This document shows, piece after piece, positions 15,982-23,244 of a stretch of DNA of 64,000 nucleotides. Source of the stretch: JARRPM01 sp963765545 (GTDB taxonomy: Bacteria > Pseudomonadota > Gammaproteobacteria > Pseudomonadales > Halieaceae); contig CAVXWW010000004.1 of the NCBI GenBank assembly GCA_963765545.1, positions 2,046,001 through 2,110,000 on the forward strand, read 5' to 3'. How positions within the stretch are numbered: position 1 is the first letter of the stretch; each line of letters starts with the position of its first letter. The translations under genes were made by a program, and so were the position numbers. The notes under the pieces are model-generated. The model did not search any database. It saw only the letters and a list, made by a program, of their open reading frames with translations, and was not told the origin of the DNA.

Positions 15982-16002
15982 CATGATGCTGATGACTGCT
16001 TC

Positions 16003-16110
16003 GGGTCGATAAGGGCCGGTCGCTCAAATCTAGCTCTACGGCAGCTTCCGGCTCGTTAAGGGTCATTCACCGGCCCTTGAGCCTGCTGCCTGGAGGGCAA
16101 ATATGTGCCA
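16003..16110 (+). repeat. GTTAGC element, 108-bp class, type-3 interior, copy 15
   Basis: GGGTCGATAAGGGCC start (diverged), then GTCGCTCAAATCTAGCTCTA, ATATGTGCCA end, then ACTACGGTC. Confidence 0.7.
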
Positions 16111-16219
16111 ACTACGGTCAATAGGCTAGAAGTGACTAGTGAACCGGGTAAAGTCCATTTATACAGTTAATGGGGAAGCTCACATCTACTTATCAAGTCA
16201 GAGCAGCTAGAAAACAAAT

Positions 16220-16402
16220 GTGTCCCCTTTAATCTTGGAGGTCGATGAAAATCCAGCGACGCGCAATCATCTGTGGATCCTAATGGCAATGATCACATTG
16301 TCGTTGAGCATCGAGATCCTCTATCGTCGGGTCGCAGGGCGCAAAATCCACTTGGCAAACAGCAGCACTAGCGCTAGCGGGGCAACCAAGGATTCGACTT
16401 AG
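16220..16402 (+). CDS. Doubtful small membrane peptide
   Basis: 60 aa from a GTG with no clear RBS. It contains one hydrophobic stretch (HLWILMAMITLSLSIEILY) followed by basic residues and a Ser/Ala-rich tail. It could be a real single-helix protein or a chance ORF in the 400 bp between copy 15 and the next gene. No family is recognised. Confidence 0.25.
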   Translation: MSPLILEVDENPATRNHLWILMAMITLSLSIEILYRRVAGRKIHLANSSTSASGATKDST

Positions 16403-16509
16403 GTCTAATAATGCAGCCCATTTCTAGCGACTATAATTAGGTCAAGTTAAGACACCGCTTCGTATTACGGTACCTCTACCTAAGGCGAGATGAACAGGAA
16501 GATAAGACT

Positions 16510-16713
16510 ATGACCAAGATCGTTACCGCTATCTATGCATCAGAAGAAACCCTCGTGAACGTTCGCGACGATCTTGTCTCGACCGGAATTCCACAAGACA
16601 AAATCCGTATCAATAAGGAAAAGCGACAGGTACAGGTAATGTCGCCAGATGTAACCGAGAGTGAGATTATTGAAATAATGAACCGCCACAAACCCACGCA
16701 AATCGACACCTGA
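16510..16713 (+). CDS. Small conserved-looking cytosolic protein
   Basis: 67 aa, start ATG at 16510 with AGGAAG upstream. The sequence alternates strands and helices (KIVTAIYASEETLVNVRDDL, STGIPQDKIRINKEKRQVQV, ESEIIEIMNRHKP), suggesting a compact alpha/beta fold like ferredoxin-like or ACT-type domains. I have an impression of similar short proteins in other Proteobacteria but cannot name the family. A hairpin follows 30 bp after the stop. No membrane segment. Confidence 0.75.
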   Translation: MTKIVTAIYASEETLVNVRDDLVSTGIPQDKIRINKEKRQVQVMSPDVTESEIIEIMNRHKPTQIDT

Positions 16714-16741
16714 GGCAGCTATTACTTGCTACCCTCGATAA

Positions 16742-16760
16742 CGCACGGCCTGGCCGTGCG
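16742..16760 (+). terminator. Possible terminator hairpin
   Basis: CGCACGGC-CTG-GCCGTGCG makes an 8-bp perfect stem with a 3-nt loop downstream of the gene at 16510-16713. No U-tract follows, so termination is uncertain. Confidence 0.4.
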
Positions 16761-17080
16761 CCATTCGAGTGGTGTCAGCCTCTCGCATGCCAGCAGGTTT
16801 TGCTTTCATGGCCGTGAGGAGTGCTAAGCCGGCTGCGTTACAGGAAGCCGTGCTGCGCGAGGGCATATACATCAGGGTTGGCTAGGCAATTAGCTTGCTT
16901 GTCCCGCCAGTAGCTACCGGGGCGTCCCTAACGGAGCTGTCCACACCCTCGGCCCCAAAGCGGACATCGAAACAGCCCATTTGCTACTGAAAACCGTCTC
17001 AAATGAGGTGGCAGCGGTCCTAGCTTCTCGCTGAATCTGGGGCTGGCTGGCCAATGAGCTAATGGCTCTTATGCGTCGTT
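16761..17080. other. Gene-free stretch ending in a truncated repeat
   Basis: No convincing ORF. The last part (GAATCTGGGGCTGGC, then ATGCGTCGTT) matches the lead-in of the repeat copy at 21403. Only the first bases of a repeat element (GCGTCGTT, 17073-17080) survive before the IS starts at 17081. Confidence 0.5.
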
Positions 17081-17095
17081 TGGTTTTGCTTCGCT

Positions 17096-17926
17096 TTAGT
17101 GGACGGTTTCATATAATCCGCATGCCCACTTCTCGAACGCTGCGGGACTGATATTGCCCAAATACCCGTGGCGTCTTTTTCGATTGTAGAACACCTCAAT
17201 GTATTCGAACACATCGGACTGGGCTTCAGCCCTCGTACGATAATTGACACGATTCACTCGTTCCCGTTTCAGAACTCCAAAGAAACTCTCCACGGCCGCA
17301 TTGTCATAGCAATTGCCCGACCCACTCATGCTGGATGTGATACCGTTTTGTTCCAGCTCGTTAAGGAACTCATCGCTTGTGTACTGAGGACCACGGTCAG
17401 AGTGGTGCACCAAACCCTCGGCGGGCTGACGACGACCTATCGCCATTCTCAGCGCATCGATGACAAGGTAGCGGCTCATATTGCGATCCATTGACCAACC
17501 CACGATCTTGCGTGAATACAGGTCCATCACAATGGCCAGGAACAGCCAGCCCTGAGATGCATGAATGTAGGTGATATCTGAAGCCCAGCGTTCGTTAGCC
17601 TGCTCGGCGCGAAAGTTCTGAGCAAGCACGTTTGAGGAAACCAGATGGCCCGCAGCCTTGGTTGACTTGACCCGAAAACGCCGCTTTGGACAGCCTCTGA
17701 GGCCCGCTTCACGCATTAACCGCGCGACCCGATTGCGGCCAACCCTAAAACCTTCGTCATGCAGGTCGGCACGAATTTTGGGGCTGCCATAAACGCCACC
17801 ACTGTCGGCATGGCAACGACGAATGACGCGAGTAAGTTCTCGGTCCATTTTTGCCCTGACTGACTCTGGGCGAGTTCTCCAGGCGTAATAGCCACTCTTG
17901 GAGACGTCGAGTACGCGACACATCAT
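17096..17926 (-). CDS. IS3-family transposase OrfB
   Basis: 276 aa from ATG at 17926. It carries the DDE motifs SDITYI, HHSDRGPQYTS and DNAAVESFFGVLK, a GVYGSPKIRADL HTH part and the C-terminal YNRKRRHGYLGNISP. Homology with the other IS extends about 16 codons upstream of this ATG (FRCIDHRRHQYPIS), but there the matching GTG is ATA. OrfB is therefore probably made as an OrfA-OrfB frameshift fusion at the AAAATAAG junction, or starts internally. Confidence 0.92.
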   Translation of the reverse strand: MMCRVLDVSKSGYYAWRTRPESVRAKMDRELTRVIRRCHADSGGVYGSPKIRADLHDEGFRVGRNRVARLMREAGLRGCPKRRFRVKSTKAAGHLVSSNVLAQNFRAEQANERWASDITYIHASQGWLFLAIVMDLYSRKIVGWSMDRNMSRYLVIDALRMAIGRRQPAEGLVHHSDRGPQYTSDEFLNELEQNGITSSMSGSGNCYDNAAVESFFGVLKRERVNRVNYRTRAEAQSDVFEYIEVFYNRKRRHGYLGNISPAAFEKWACGLYETVH

Positions 17927-17970
17927 TGAAATGGGATACTGGTGACGGCGGTGGTCAATGCACCGGAACC

Positions 17971-18267
17971 TTATTTTGATTCCTTGGCGAAGAACACAGC
18001 CGCTTGCTTTAGGAAGTCGCGCTCCTGCGTCACCTTGGCCAGCTCCCGCTTGAGCCGAGTCAGCTCCTCATCACGGCTTTTTCCTTGCCCTGGGAACGCA
18101 TCTGCGCCGAGCAAATGCAGTTCGTCTCTCCAGCGGCGGAACTGTCGGGCACTGATACCAAGTTCTTTACAGACCGCGGCATCCGTCATGCCCTCATCAC
18201 AGGCTCGCTTGATGGCCTCGCGCTTGAACTCAGGGCTGTATCGCCGATAGCTTCTCTTCTTTGTCAT
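17971..18267 (-). CDS. IS3-family OrfA (helix-turn-helix)
   Basis: 98 aa, intact. The N-terminal HTH reads YSPEFKREAIKRACDEG, then AAVCKELGISARQFRRW. The C-terminal leucine-zipper-like part KRELAKVTQERDFLKQAAVF allows dimerisation with the OrfAB transposase. The RBS is close to the ATG at 18267. It provides the template showing that the OrfA at 12642 is broken. Confidence 0.92.
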   Translation of the reverse strand: MTKKRSYRRYSPEFKREAIKRACDEGMTDAAVCKELGISARQFRRWRDELHLLGADAFPGQGKSRDEELTRLKRELAKVTQERDFLKQAAVFFAKESK

Positions 18268-18385
18268 GGAAGACCTCCGTGCGCATGATTGCGCTCATTT
18301 TAAGGTGTCCACTAAATCGGAGCAAAACCAAACAGCGGCCATTATGGGCTCTCACGTTAATTGAGAAATCATCACGATGAGTGAC

Positions 18386-19327
18386 TCAGATGCGAGGGCT
18401 TTCCATACCCAGGTTTTCTTGGACGATAACCGGCCTCTCCCATTCAGGGGGACCCCAGAGGTGCTTCAGGCGGCAACTCAGCGGGCCCGGCCTGGTTATA
18501 TCCTTGAACATGCCGGTGTATTCCCGAAATGTCAGTTTGATAGGGTTAAACCCTGGCGCTGAATTAATCAGGCTAACCACCCCATATTCAACCTGTTCAT
18601 CCTCGGACTCCACAGCATAGGTCCCGAACAGGTGGTCCCAGATCATTAGCACACCACCCATATTGCGATCCACATAGCCAGGGTTCCTGCCGTGGTGCAC
18701 GCGGTGATTTGACGGTGTGTTGAACACCCATTCGACAGGCTTTGGAAATTTCCCAAACCATTGTGTGTGGGGAAAGATCTGGAATATCAGGTTTGCAGCC
18801 AACATCAGCAATACAGATTCCGGTGTGAACCCCAGTATCACCGCTGGAATAAAAAAGATGTAAACACCCACGAAGGCATAAAGAACGCTCTGGCGGAAAG
18901 CGACGGTATAGTTGAAATGCTCCGATGCATGGTGCACCTCATGTACTCCCCACAAGAAACGCACACGGTGTGCAGTCAGGTGGAACAGGTAGAAGCAAAA
19001 GTCCACTAACAGGAACAGCACCAACAAACTCGCCGGTGTCAGCTCGAGAGAGAACAGCCTGAATTGATAGAACCACTCATAGGCCGGCAAGACCAGCACC
19101 ACCACCATGACCCCTTCGGCAAACAGAACGTAAATAACCCCCATCGCGATGCTGGCGGCTGAGTCCCGAATATCGAAGATGTTAGTTCGCCGGAAATGGA
19201 ACCATTCAACAGTGGCGAGCAGGAGAATGACAGGAAGTGCCGACAGGGTCAGTAATTGGCTGGCTGGCAGGGCGAAGAGCAAATTCTGGATAGTGAGCGC
19301 AGCCTCTCCAAAATGTTGCGAAATCAT
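18386..19327 (-). CDS. Fatty acid hydroxylase / sterol desaturase superfamily protein
   Basis: 313-aa integral membrane di-iron enzyme. Histidine boxes: HLTAH (116-120), HEVHH (129-133) and HRVHH (208-212), plus an H-rich segment HTQW (187-190). Four to five hydrophobic segments lie at about 27-45, 58-82, 98-116, 146-184. The superfamily uses O2 to hydroxylate or desaturate lipids, sterols or carotenoids. Its start overlaps the TauD-like gene stop by 4 nt, so the two are co-transcribed. This gives a two-oxygenase operon divergent from an AraC regulator. Substrate unknown; a lipid-type molecule is inferred. Confidence 0.9.
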   Translation of the reverse strand: MISQHFGEAALTIQNLLFALPASQLLTLSALPVILLLATVEWFHFRRTNIFDIRDSAASIAMGVIYVLFAEGVMVVVLVLPAYEWFYQFRLFSLELTPASLLVLFLLVDFCFYLFHLTAHRVRFLWGVHEVHHASEHFNYTVAFRQSVLYAFVGVYIFFIPAVILGFTPESVLLMLAANLIFQIFPHTQWFGKFPKPVEWVFNTPSNHRVHHGRNPGYVDRNMGGVLMIWDHLFGTYAVESEDEQVEYGVVSLINSAPGFNPIKLTFREYTGMFKDITRPGPLSCRLKHLWGPPEWERPVIVQENLGMESPRI

Positions 19328-20169
19328 GGCCGGCTCCCGATAGTCGTCCGGTGCAAGAGACGGTCATGTCCTTCGTATCCGCCTGTTGCCCGATGAAGGA
19401 CGCAGCGGTTGTCCCACATGACCAGCATGTTGCTCGACCACTTGTGGCGGTATTGAAACTGTTCGCTGGTTTGCCATTGGTGAAGTTCCAGTAAGAGATC
19501 TGAGGCCGCGTCCTGCTCCATACCCTCTATACCAACGATATAGCCGAGACAACCGAACAGGCTTTCCCTGCCGCTTTCCGCATGTACCTTTATCAGCGGA
19601 TGCAAAAGAGAGTCCCTGGCAGCCTCAGAGGCCTTTACCCGCATACTGCGACCGGATCCCTCATCCGCTTTGCCGTACAGGCCCTCGGGTGCATACCCTC
19701 CCGCGGCCGAATGGACTGCATGGCGACCCTCAATCCTGGCCCTCAAGGTCGAAGGCATTTCTTCAAGTGCCTTGTACTGGTTTGCAAACAGCGTGTCTCC
19801 GCCGGATTCAGGAATCCTGATCCCGTAAAGGCAGGTGCCAGCGGGTGGGTTACGTTGAAAGCTCCAGTCGGTGTGCCATGCTTCTGCAAATATAGAGGAA
19901 GTCTCATCTGCGTTACGTTGAATGGCGATGATATGCTCTCGGCCGGGTATTGTTTGTACGAAAGGGTCCTCACCGAAATCGCCAAAGTAACTAGTGAACC
20001 GCTCCAGGTCATCATCGCTGAGAGACTGATCCGGAAAGGCGAGAACACCGTGCTCAACCCACGCTTGGCGAATACCGGTAACAAGGGATTCCCTAAGCTC
20101 CTTACTTAAATCCACACCAGTTACCACTGCGCCACAGGCCTGGCCACTAAGTCTTATCGTCATACCCAT
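19324..20169 (-). CDS. TauD/TfdA-family Fe(II)/2-oxoglutarate dioxygenase
   Basis: 281 aa. The iron-binding HxD is in AWHTDWSF (His 99, Asp 101), the distal His in CVLHRATGGYEG and the 2-oxoglutarate Arg in LLHRTTIGSR. The family couples 2-oxoglutarate decarboxylation to hydroxylation, often cleaving C-S, C-O or C-N bonds (taurine, 2,4-D). Nothing in the operon (no ABC transporter) supports taurine use. With the adjacent membrane hydroxylase, modification of a hydrophobic substrate is a guess. The second Met (MTIRLSG) could be the true start. Confidence 0.9.
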   Translation of the reverse strand: MGMTIRLSGQACGAVVTGVDLSKELRESLVTGIRQAWVEHGVLAFPDQSLSDDDLERFTSYFGDFGEDPFVQTIPGREHIIAIQRNADETSSIFAEAWHTDWSFQRNPPAGTCLYGIRIPESGGDTLFANQYKALEEMPSTLRARIEGRHAVHSAAGGYAPEGLYGKADEGSGRSMRVKASEAARDSLLHPLIKVHAESGRESLFGCLGYIVGIEGMEQDAASDLLLELHQWQTSEQFQYRHKWSSNMLVMWDNRCVLHRATGGYEGHDRLLHRTTIGSRP

Positions 20170-20229
20170 GATATCAATCCCATCCTCTTTGCTTCACTTC
20201 CAATGATAGGTAGACCAAACAGCACATGA

Positions 20230-20270
20230 TTGACATACTACGCCATTGTTTATACATATTACGCCAATGG
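20230..20270. promoter_or_regulatory. Divergent promoter with AraC-type direct repeats
   Basis: Two near-identical 16-mers, ACATACTACGCCATTG (20233-20248) and ACATATTACGCCAATG (20254-20269), lie 21 bp apart, two helical turns on the same face. This is the usual layout of AraC-family operator half-sites. TTGACA at 20230-20235 and TACATA 17 bp later form a plausible promoter for the regulator. Confidence 0.6.
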
Positions 20271-20280
20271 CATTGGGCGC

Positions 20281-21306
20281 ATGGTAATTCGAATATCGGG
20301 CAGTTTTAGCCAGATTCTCCGCTTGTGGATGGTGCGCAGAGGTGTTTTCTGCGAGCGGCTGGAGACAATGCTGGGCCTGGCCTCGCAACAAGAGACCGTG
20401 AGCGTTGAGGACTGGCGTGAATTATTAAAGGAGGCTGAAGAACTTTGCCCCGGTCAGCCAGTGGGGCTGCAGATTGGGTCTGAAGTACAGGTCACTCATG
20501 CCGGCGTGTTGGGTTACCTGTTGCTCAATAGTGATAATCTTGCGGATGCATTGGAGACTTACCTGCTCTGTGAAAGACACTTTTATGGTGTCAATTTTGC
20601 CGAGCTATCGCGGGTTGATTCGGGATGGATGCTTGCGTGGCCTGATCAGCTTGGGAATGAAAATGCAGCGTTCGTGCAGGTCGGCCTGACGGCGCTTGTT
20701 ACCTTTCTTCGTCAGCGATTCCCTGGGGGTTGTGACCTCTTGTCCGTCTCTATGACCGGTTATGAGCCGGGTGACATCGCTCCCTTTCAGGAATTTTTCG
20801 GCTGCCCCGTCACGTTTAATTCGGTATACCCCGGGTTAACATTTGATGCAGATACGATTCACAGGTCTAGCCCTGGGGCCCTACCAGAAAACTTCCGCGA
20901 GATGCGCCAGCAACAGCAGGTCGCGTTTTCCACTGTGGCGGCTACCGACGACCCCTTCCTGAAGTGCCTGCAATCGGTGTTGTTGAAGTCGATTCCAGAG
21001 GGTGGCGCAACCCTGCCGAAAGTCGCGCAGGGAATGAATCTTTCATCCAGGACGTTACAACGCAGGCTGGCCGACTATAAGCTCTCATATCAGGCACTGC
21101 ATGACGCTGTGCGAGAACAGCTCGCCCGTCGCTATTTATCCCGTACTTCCCTTATGCTGTCTGAAATCCCTCTTTTGCTGGGCTACTCTGATCAAAGCGC
21201 ATTCAACCGTGCGTTCAGAACTTGGACAGGAATGACGCCGGGCCGATTTAGGCAACAGGAGAGAACGGGGCGGCGTAAAAGAGTTGGAGACGGTCGACCT
21301 GTTTAA
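20281..21306 (+). CDS. AraC-family transcriptional regulator (AraC_binding-like N-domain)
   Basis: 341 aa from ATG at 20281. An upstream in-frame TTG (20230) is part of the promoter and direct repeats, so I reject it. The N-terminal 220 residues look like the ligand-sensing domain of OruR/ArgR-type AraC proteins (PVGLQIGSEVQVTHAGVLGY, DLLSVSMTGYEP, FFGCPVTFN). The C-terminal double HTH includes LPKVAQGMNLSSRTLQRRLA and the signature LLLGYSDQSAFNRAFRTWTG. Divergent from the dioxygenase/hydroxylase operon, it likely controls that operon and itself. Confidence 0.88.
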   Translation: MVIRISGSFSQILRLWMVRRGVFCERLETMLGLASQQETVSVEDWRELLKEAEELCPGQPVGLQIGSEVQVTHAGVLGYLLLNSDNLADALETYLLCERHFYGVNFAELSRVDSGWMLAWPDQLGNENAAFVQVGLTALVTFLRQRFPGGCDLLSVSMTGYEPGDIAPFQEFFGCPVTFNSVYPGLTFDADTIHRSSPGALPENFREMRQQQQVAFSTVAATDDPFLKCLQSVLLKSIPEGGATLPKVAQGMNLSSRTLQRRLADYKLSYQALHDAVREQLARRYLSRTSLMLSEIPLLLGYSDQSAFNRAFRTWTGMTPGRFRQQERTGRRKRVGDGRPV

Positions 21307-21402
21307 AAAAGACAAAGATAACTAGGCATGGCCGCTTTGAGGGGCGGTCTTTACGACTGGCGGAATCTGGGGCTGCCGTACTGATCAGCGAATGACCCTT
21401 GT

Positions 21403-21509
21403 GCGTCGGTAGCCGCCAAAGAGCGGATGGGCTATTTTGTCTCCTCCTCACCCGAAAGCCGTCATTCAGGCGGAGCTGGCGGCCCAGCCAGCTTGGCAGA
21501 AAGTTGCCA
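21403..21509 (+). repeat. GTTAGC element, 108-bp class, copy 16
   Basis: GCGTCGGTAGCCGCC start, CCCGAAAGCCGTCATTCAGG interior, AAAGTTGCCA end (107 bp). Lead-in GGAATCTGGGGCTG is shared with the truncated copy before the IS at 17081. Confidence 0.7.
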
Positions 21510-21569
21510 TGAAGGGGCATGGCCACAGATCGGCTCTCATCGGGGCGTGGGGAGCTATTCCGTGCTGCT

Positions 21570-21598
21570 TCGCCAATTATCAAACCTCAGTATATCCT
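21570..21598 (+). promoter_or_regulatory. Candidate promoter for the gene at 21629
   Basis: TCGCCA (21570-21575), 17-bp spacer, TATCCT (21593-21598). The downstream CCTTGTTGGAGGTC is shared with the leader of the gene at 5525. Confidence 0.45.
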
Positions 21599-21628
21599 TG
21601 TTGGAGGTCGAACAACGAGGGGATAGAG

Positions 21629-22015
21629 ATGACTGAAGCCGAGGCTTTCGAACTGATAATGATATGCGTCGATACGGCAGTAACCTGCTTCAGCATATAT
21701 GTCACTATCGCGTTTGCATATTTGACAGCGTCATATTTGGTGGGTGCAATGCTTTCAACTTTTCAGACGTTGGTTTTGTCTGGACTATATGTGTTTACCT
21801 CAGGGGTCCTAATACTAACTATGTATCTTGTAATAGTGACTTATTTCGAACTCCGAGCGGGAGTACCTGGGGGTATCGCTGCCATGGATAGTATTCCGCT
21901 ATGGAATGAGGCTCTCTGGGCGTTCTACCCAACTTCCGCCTGCACTGTAGGGGTTATTGTAGGCTTATTTTTCAACTGGAACATCAGACACCCCAAGACT
22001 GAGCGACCGCTGTGA
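21629..22015 (+). CDS. Small polytopic membrane protein, MTEAEA family (paralogue at 2246)
   Basis: 128 aa from ATG at 21629 (RBS GAGGGGATAG). The longer frame from 21437 would translate the repeat and is rejected. Predicted helices are at about 15-37, 42-72 and 95-118. It shares with the protein at 2246 the MTEAEA start, AYLTASYLVGA, TFQTLVLSG, the D-S-I-P motif and the NWNIRHP end. Both copies use the same TATCCTTGT leader although 19 kb apart and on opposite strands. Function unknown. Confidence 0.75.
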   Translation: MTEAEAFELIMICVDTAVTCFSIYVTIAFAYLTASYLVGAMLSTFQTLVLSGLYVFTSGVLILTMYLVIVTYFELRAGVPGGIAAMDSIPLWNEALWAFYPTSACTVGVIVGLFFNWNIRHPKTERPL

Positions 22016-22034
22016 GGTGAAATCGGCGATAGCC
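22005..22034 (+). repeat. Leader module of repeat copy 17
   Basis: GACCGCTGTGAGGTG, then AAATCGGCG: one mismatch from the perfect hairpin at 91-120. It starts inside the last codons of the preceding gene and lies 77 bp before the next GCGTCG. Confidence 0.45.
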
Positions 22035-22081
22035 AGTGCCTGATCATGAGGCGTGCTGGCAGACGTGATTTCGACCGCAAT

Positions 22082-22189
22082 GCGTCGGCAGCGGCCCAAG
22101 AGTAATCCAGCACCCCTGGTCCGCTGTTGCCCCGTTAGCGGCCATTCAGACAGCCCTGGAGGGGCTCACAGCTCGGCCGGAATGTGCCA
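22082..22189 (+). repeat. GTTAGC element, 108-bp class, copy 17
   Basis: GCGTCGGCAGCGGCC start, CCCGTTAGCGGCCATTCAG interior, GGAATGTGCCA end. Left flank GACCGCAAT and right flank GCTGCGGTC are partly inverted copies of each other. Confidence 0.7.
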
Positions 22190-22369
22190 GCTGCGGTCGT
22201 AACGCCATGCCAGCTTTCAGGCTGATGCTCCTGCTGGGCTACTTTCGCTTTCGCCTAAAAGCCGCCGCTAGCCTAACCATCCGTTCATATCCGCTTTCGA
22301 CCTTTAGCGGAAATGTTTTGAGGTTCGTGGTAGGATTTTTCGAAAGATTATTTGGGGCGGAGAAATAGG

Positions 22370-22933
22370 ATGGGTGATGAGCCAACACCAGAAATTGAAA
22401 AACCTACGCTGCCCCCAAGACGTTTCTCGCGAGAAAAACTAGAGGTTGCTGCCTTAAGCGCAGAGGTCATAGGAGCGGTAGCAGTCGTGCTCACTATTGC
22501 TTTTCTTGCGCTGCAGATTTCTGCAAACAACAAGCTTTTGGTAAGTCAGACATACTTTAACTTTCTGGAGGTTGCGCATCAGCCCATCGCTATGCCGGTA
22601 CTGGACGCTGACTTCAACGCGTTGCTACAGAAATGTACCAACACCCCGGATGAAACGACACCTGCGGAGTGGGAGCGCTGCAGCAGCTTCTATTTCATTA
22701 TGTATAACAGCTGGGAATATACGTACTACCAGAGTGGAGACGACGCTCTACCCAAAGGACTTCATGAAGGGGCTGATGCTTACTACAGAGGCTTCCTGAG
22801 CAAGCCTGGATATCGTAAATGGTGGCCAGAGTATCGTATTGGATATGGCGAACCTTTCAAGTCTTACGTTGAGGAACTGTTCATTGCTGCAGCGCCGGAG
22901 CCACCGCTGGAAGTACATGACACGACTGAGTGA
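22370..22933 (+). CDS. YLAxQxR-family small membrane protein, member 10
   Basis: 187 aa from the ATG at 22370 (RBS GGCGGAG); an earlier in-frame TTG is less likely. It has an extra 25-residue hydrophilic N-terminus (PTPEIEKPTLPPRR) before the helix EVIGAVAVVLTIAFLALQIS, so LALQIS replaces YLAxQxR. The soluble part keeps DFNALLQKC, TPAEWERCS, SWEYTYYQSGDDALP and GYRKWWPEYRIGYGEPF. A diverged member. Function unknown. Confidence 0.75.
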   Translation: MGDEPTPEIEKPTLPPRRFSREKLEVAALSAEVIGAVAVVLTIAFLALQISANNKLLVSQTYFNFLEVAHQPIAMPVLDADFNALLQKCTNTPDETTPAEWERCSSFYFIMYNSWEYTYYQSGDDALPKGLHEGADAYYRGFLSKPGYRKWWPEYRIGYGEPFKSYVEELFIAAAPEPPLEVHDTTE

Positions 22934-23244
22934 GTACAAAGCTACCGTTACACCCTACTCGACACAAATTTCCGCTCGTCGTCAATCTCAGAAAGCAGAC
23001 TATCCCTTCTAAGATCAAAATGGCGGCTAAGAGGTGATAAGGGACTAAATCCAGGCTCCTGAACCGCCCTCCGTTTCGGCCGCTATCGCCTAGAAGCGTT
23101 ATCTGGTTTAGGCTTGCCGAAATCTCCGCTTTCGAGCCAAGTCGGACGGTCGGCAGCCTTGAGTGTCAGGATTTTTTACACGTCTCCGCTGGCGGACATT
23201 CGCAAGTGCGGCCTAAAACAGCCGATTTTGACCCAAACCGCCCT
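22934..23244. other. Gene-free spacer between two family members
   Basis: No ORF supported. GGCGGCTAAGAGGTGATAAG and GGCCGCTATCGCC look like degenerate pieces of the repeat lead-in. TTTTTTACACG follows a weak inverted repeat. No complete GCGTCG...GTGCCA element is present. Confidence 0.4.

Larger units (their letters stand above)
17081..18330 (-). mobile_element. IS3-family insertion sequence, copy 2 (1250 bp)
   Basis: Ends TGGTTTTGCTTCGC and TGGTTTTGCTCCGA form inverted repeats of about 25 bp. OrfA and OrfB are both on the minus strand. The flanks do not show a target duplication: GCGTCGTT at the left, AACAGCGGCC at the right. The element at the left is cut off and its right half is missing, so a deletion or recombination after insertion is likely. 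Confidence 0.9.

Noticed and set aside
20230..20280. TTG start for the AraC regulator
   Set aside because: The sequence is a promoter (TTGACA) with direct repeats, and the family N-terminus begins after 20281.
21437..21628. N-terminal extension of the membrane gene at 21629
   Set aside because: It would translate repeat copy 16; the ATG at 21629 has an RBS and matches the paralogue's start.
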